Assembly: GCA_028288875.1 (NCBI GenBank)
Contig: JAQGHK010000472.1
Location: 1-8,833 of the forward strand
DNA length: 8,833 bases
Origin: Phycisphaerales bacterium
Lineage (GTDB): Bacteria > Planctomycetota > Phycisphaerae > Tepidisphaerales > Tepidisphaeraceae
Direction of reading: 5' to 3'
Positions within the stretch are counted from its first letter, which is position 1. Each line of letters starts with the position of its first letter. Below, piece by piece: positions 6,911 through 8,833 of this stretch. A program made the position numbers and the translations under genes. The notes under the pieces are model-generated. The model was given only the letters and a program-made list of their open reading frames with translations, did not search any database and was not told where the DNA came from.

Positions 6911-7696
6911 ATGTCTGAGCACAGCGTGTCGAGCACCGATGACTTTGAGCTTCACGCCTTGCTGCGTCTCCTGGACGCAGAGCAATCCCGCGCTGATGTC
7001 CTGATGAATGTCGTGATCCCGATCGGGGTCGCGATGGCGTATGAATCGGACTGGAATCGGCTGATGGACCGCATTGTCACCGATGCCAAGCGCCTCTGCC
7101 GGGCCGACGGCGGATCGGTGTTTATCGTCGATAAGGCCACTCAATCGCTCAAGCCGGTGATCCTCAAGATCGATTCGCTGAAGATCGCATTGGACGCTTT
7201 TTCGTCGCACCCGGCTCACCAGATGCTCGATCTCTGCTGTGGCGCCAGCATCGCTGAACTGGCCGCCAAGACCGGTGAATCGGTCAATCTCCCGGACGTC
7301 TATGCGGATACCTCGGGCATTTGCGACCCCGTTGAGGAATTTGATCGGCGTCACCATTACTGCACGGAAACTTGCCTTGCCGTGCCGCTGCGCGGGCAGA
7401 ACGGGCACATTGTCGGCGTTGTCTGCCTGATGAATGCCAGCCGGCCGGGCGACTCGCGGGTATGCCCGTTTGAGATGGGGATTCAGCAGGTGATCGAGGC
7501 GCTCTGCCTGCTCGCCGCGGCCGCGTTGGAATCCTACGTCCGGCAGCAGGAACTCAAGAATCACGTGCGCGAGTTGAAAATTCAGATCGACGAATCGCAA
7601 AAGGGACGGCAGGTGTCGGCCATCGTGGAAACCGACTATTTCAGGTCGCTCCAGGGAAGGGCCCGCCAACTGCGTGAAGCTATCGCGCGGGATTAA
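6911..7696 (+). CDS. GAF-domain sensor protein
   Basis: This is a 261-residue soluble protein. Residues about 37-205 form a GAF domain, a fold that binds small ligands such as cyclic nucleotides, haem or tetrapyrroles, or senses redox. The marks are the helix DWNRLMDRIVTDAKRLCRAD, the strand GGSVFIVD, and later HHYCTETCLAVPLRGQNGHI and GVVCLMNA, which match the family's closing strands. A charged helical tail (206-261) with ETDYFRSLQGRARQLRE follows and could be a coiled coil for dimerisation or partner binding. There is no kinase, cyclase or phosphatase domain, so output must go through another protein. Nine cysteines include the pair Cys109-Cys110 and Cys151/Cys155 near the pocket. The ATG has AGGGG five bases upstream. 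Its stop lies 13 bases before the MinD-like start, so the two are almost certainly cotranscribed. The ligand is unknown. Confidence 0.87.
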   Translation: MSEHSVSSTDDFELHALLRLLDAEQSRADVLMNVVIPIGVAMAYESDWNRLMDRIVTDAKRLCRADGGSVFIVDKATQSLKPVILKIDSLKIALDAFSSHPAHQMLDLCCGASIAELAAKTGESVNLPDVYADTSGICDPVEEFDRRHHYCTETCLAVPLRGQNGHIVGVVCLMNASRPGDSRVCPFEMGIQQVIEALCLLAAAALESYVRQQELKNHVRELKIQIDESQKGRQVSAIVETDYFRSLQGRARQLREAIARD

Positions 7697-7712
7697 GGGG
7701 AAACGTCTATTG
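7695..7712 (+). promoter_or_regulatory. Shine-Dalgarno and TTG start that fix the MinD-like gene start
   Basis: AAGGGG (7695-7700) overlaps the GAF TAA stop and stands nine bases before TTG at 7710. An earlier in-frame GTG at 7674 would overlap the GAF gene by 23 bases, has no such site, and adds 12 residues before the conserved N-terminal beta-strand of the ATPase. The layout suggests translational coupling of the two genes. Confidence 0.7.
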
Positions 7713-8465
7713 TCGAAGATTATCTCAATCCATTCATTCCGCGGGGGCACCGGGAAATCGAACCTGACGGCCAACATCTCCGCTTGCGCGGCCATGACGG
7801 GCAAGCGCGTCGGCATCATTGATACGGACATCCAGTCGCCCGGCATCCATGTCCTCTTCGGCATTGAAGAGCAGACCATGACGCTGGCCCTGAACGATTA
7901 CCTCTGGGGCGATTGTGCGATCGAGCAGGCCGCGTATGACGTCACTCCCCCCTCGGTAAAACCGACCGGCGGGTCCATTTACCTGATCCCCTCCAGCATC
8001 AAATCCGGCGAAATCGCCCGTGTGCTGCGCGAGGGCTACGACGTCAGCCGCCTGATTGATGGATTGCGGCAGTTGGTAAAGCAATTGCGTTTGGACATCC
8101 TGTTTATCGACACGCACCCCGGCCTGAATGAAGAGACGCTGCTCTCGATGAGCATTTCCGACACCCTCGCTGTCGTCATGCGGCCAGACAGTCAGGACTA
8201 CCAGGGGAGCGCCGTGACGATCGAACTCGCGCGGCAATTGGAAGTGCCCCGATTGCTCCTGATCGTCAATAAGCTGCCGGCGGCCTTCGACGCGGAAGCG
8301 GTGAAGGAACGAGTCGTTCAGGCGTATGGCGTGCCTGTCGCGGCGGTGCTGCCTTTGCACGAAGACATGGTCTGCCTGGCCAGTTCAGACGTGTTTGCCG
8401 TGCGATTCCCCGATCACCCCCTGACCGAGCAACTCAAGGCGCTGGCGCAAGTCGTCCTTTCCTAG
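7710..8465 (+). CDS. MinD/ParA-family P-loop ATPase (deviant Walker A with Arg)
   Basis: This is a 251-residue SIMIBI-class ATPase. The N-terminal strand KIISIHSF leads into RGGTGKS (11-17), a deviant Walker A motif. The family's signature first lysine, which reaches the partner's ATP in the sandwich dimer, is arginine here (Arg11), while Lys16 is kept. Switch I is seen at IIDTDIQSPG (Asp38, Asp40), Walker B/switch II at ILFIDTHPGLNEE (Asp134), and VNKLP (186-190) is the base-binding strand. MinD- and ParA-like proteins use ATP-driven dimerisation to position or switch partners at membranes, nucleoids or complexes. The C-terminus (LTEQLKALAQVVLS) is helical but not basic, so a MinD-like membrane anchor is doubtful. 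The intact protein lies 13 bases after GAF and 21 before the glutaminase gene, which points to a signalling switch rather than cell-division or plasmid partition: there is no MinC, MinE or ParB nearby. Confidence 0.9.
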   Translation: MSKIISIHSFRGGTGKSNLTANISACAAMTGKRVGIIDTDIQSPGIHVLFGIEEQTMTLALNDYLWGDCAIEQAAYDVTPPSVKPTGGSIYLIPSSIKSGEIARVLREGYDVSRLIDGLRQLVKQLRLDILFIDTHPGLNEETLLSMSISDTLAVVMRPDSQDYQGSAVTIELARQLEVPRLLLIVNKLPAAFDAEAVKERVVQAYGVPVAAVLPLHEDMVCLASSDVFAVRFPDHPLTEQLKALAQVVLS

Positions 8466-8486
8466 TCTCACAACCGAAATTTCCCC

Positions 8487-8833
8487 ATGCCCACTCCAGT
8501 CAAGCGAGACGATCTTGCGGCCCTCGTCCGGGATATGAAGTCGGTGGCATCGCCGTTCCGCACCTACCTCAAAGACGTGCACGCGAAGTTCGCGTCCGTC
8601 CACGAGGGCGAGCCGGCCAGCTACATCCCGGAACTGGCCCGCGCCAACCCGGACTGGTTCGGCATCAGTGTCGTTACCGTTGATGGCCGCAGTTTTGATG
8701 TTGGCGATCACGAGCAATTGTTCACGATCCAGTCCGTCTCCAAACCCATCGTCTACGGCCAAGCCCTTGAGATGCACGGCCGTGACTACCTGCTGAAGCG
8801 CGTCGGCGTTGAGCCGAGCGGCGACGCGTTCAA
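8487..8833 (+). CDS. glsA: Glutaminase, N-terminal part (runs off the window)
   Basis: The first 115 codons of a serine-dependent glutaminase, which hydrolyses L-glutamine to L-glutamate and ammonia, are present. The family marks are GEPASYIPELA (41-51), WFGISVVTVDG (57-67), and FTIQSVSKPI, whose S-x-x-K gives the predicted catalytic Ser83 and Lys86 of the beta-lactamase-like fold. GVEPSGDAF at the edge is the conserved segment before the substrate-binding Asn. The ATG at 8487 gives a normal N-terminus. No Shine-Dalgarno is visible, and the 21-base gap from the MinD-like stop suggests one transcript. Some long bacterial glutaminases carry C-terminal STAS and cyclic-nucleotide-binding domains. 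Whether this one does lies beyond the window, but it would fit the STAS and GAF neighbours. Confidence 0.9.
   Translation, partial: MPTPVKRDDLAALVRDMKSVASPFRTYLKDVHAKFASVHEGEPASYIPELARANPDWFGISVVTVDGRSFDVGDHEQLFTIQSVSKPIVYGQALEMHGRDYLLKRVGVEPSGDAF

Noticed and set aside
7674..7709. Upstream GTG start for the MinD-like gene
   Set aside because: It would overlap the GAF gene and add residues before the conserved first strand. TTG at 7710 has a well-placed AAGGGG.
6809..7879. 356-codon open frame on the minus strand, opposite the GAF gene and the start of the MinD-like gene
   Set aside because: It is longer than the GAF gene but shows no recognisable domain. The plus strand there has clear GAF and P-loop motifs and strong ribosome sites. 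High GC makes such antisense frames common.
7734..8360. 208-codon minus-strand open frame opposite the MinD-like gene
   Set aside because: Shadow of the ATPase gene, with no motif and a His/Gln/Arg/Asp-rich composition.
7710..8465. MinD-like gene as part of a plasmid or chromosome partition locus
   Set aside because: No ParB, parS-like repeats, MinC or MinE are present. The neighbours are a sensor and a metabolic enzyme.

Overview
The window looks like bacterial chromosome from a GC-rich, Gram-negative-type (diderm) organism. It has Sec signal peptides, a lipobox protein and an outer-membrane beta-barrel. The mix of a secreted family-2 beta-galactosidase, a FecR-domain protein with no anti-sigma part, an AlgE-like porin, and STAS, GAF and MinD-like signalling genes fits a Planctomycetota (Phycisphaerae-like) or related PVC genome. 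That assignment is an inference from gene content, not from a marker gene. Several genes start with TTG, two of them behind strong Shine-Dalgarno sequences. There is no RNA gene, insertion sequence, CRISPR array or phage gene that I can see, and no gene-free stretch exceeds 300 bases.

Left part (1-2741): the last codons of a plus-strand gene, probably a secreted carbohydrate-active protein, meet a minus-strand GH2 beta-galactosidase across a short hairpin. The 242-base gap upstream of the beta-galactosidase holds a long inverted repeat directly after the FecR stop codon.

Middle part (2984-6345, minus strand): three closely packed genes read in the order outer-membrane porin (alginate-export family), small unrecognised lipoprotein, FecR-domain periplasmic protein. 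They look like an envelope operon, perhaps for moving or sensing a polysaccharide. A 3 x 13-base tandem repeat lies between the lipoprotein and FecR genes and touches the translation start region of FecR.

Right part (6397-8833): a STAS-domain protein is transcribed leftward. Divergent from it, a GAF-domain protein, a MinD/ParA-like ATPase with an arginine at the signature-lysine position, and the first 115 codons of a glutaminase run rightward in a tight cluster. The 166-base divergent region between STAS and GAF carries candidate promoters for both directions. Together these suggest a signalling module in which a small-molecule sensor (GAF), a P-loop switch ATPase and an anti-sigma-antagonist-like STAS protein may be linked to glutamine hydrolysis. 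This is the part most worth following up.
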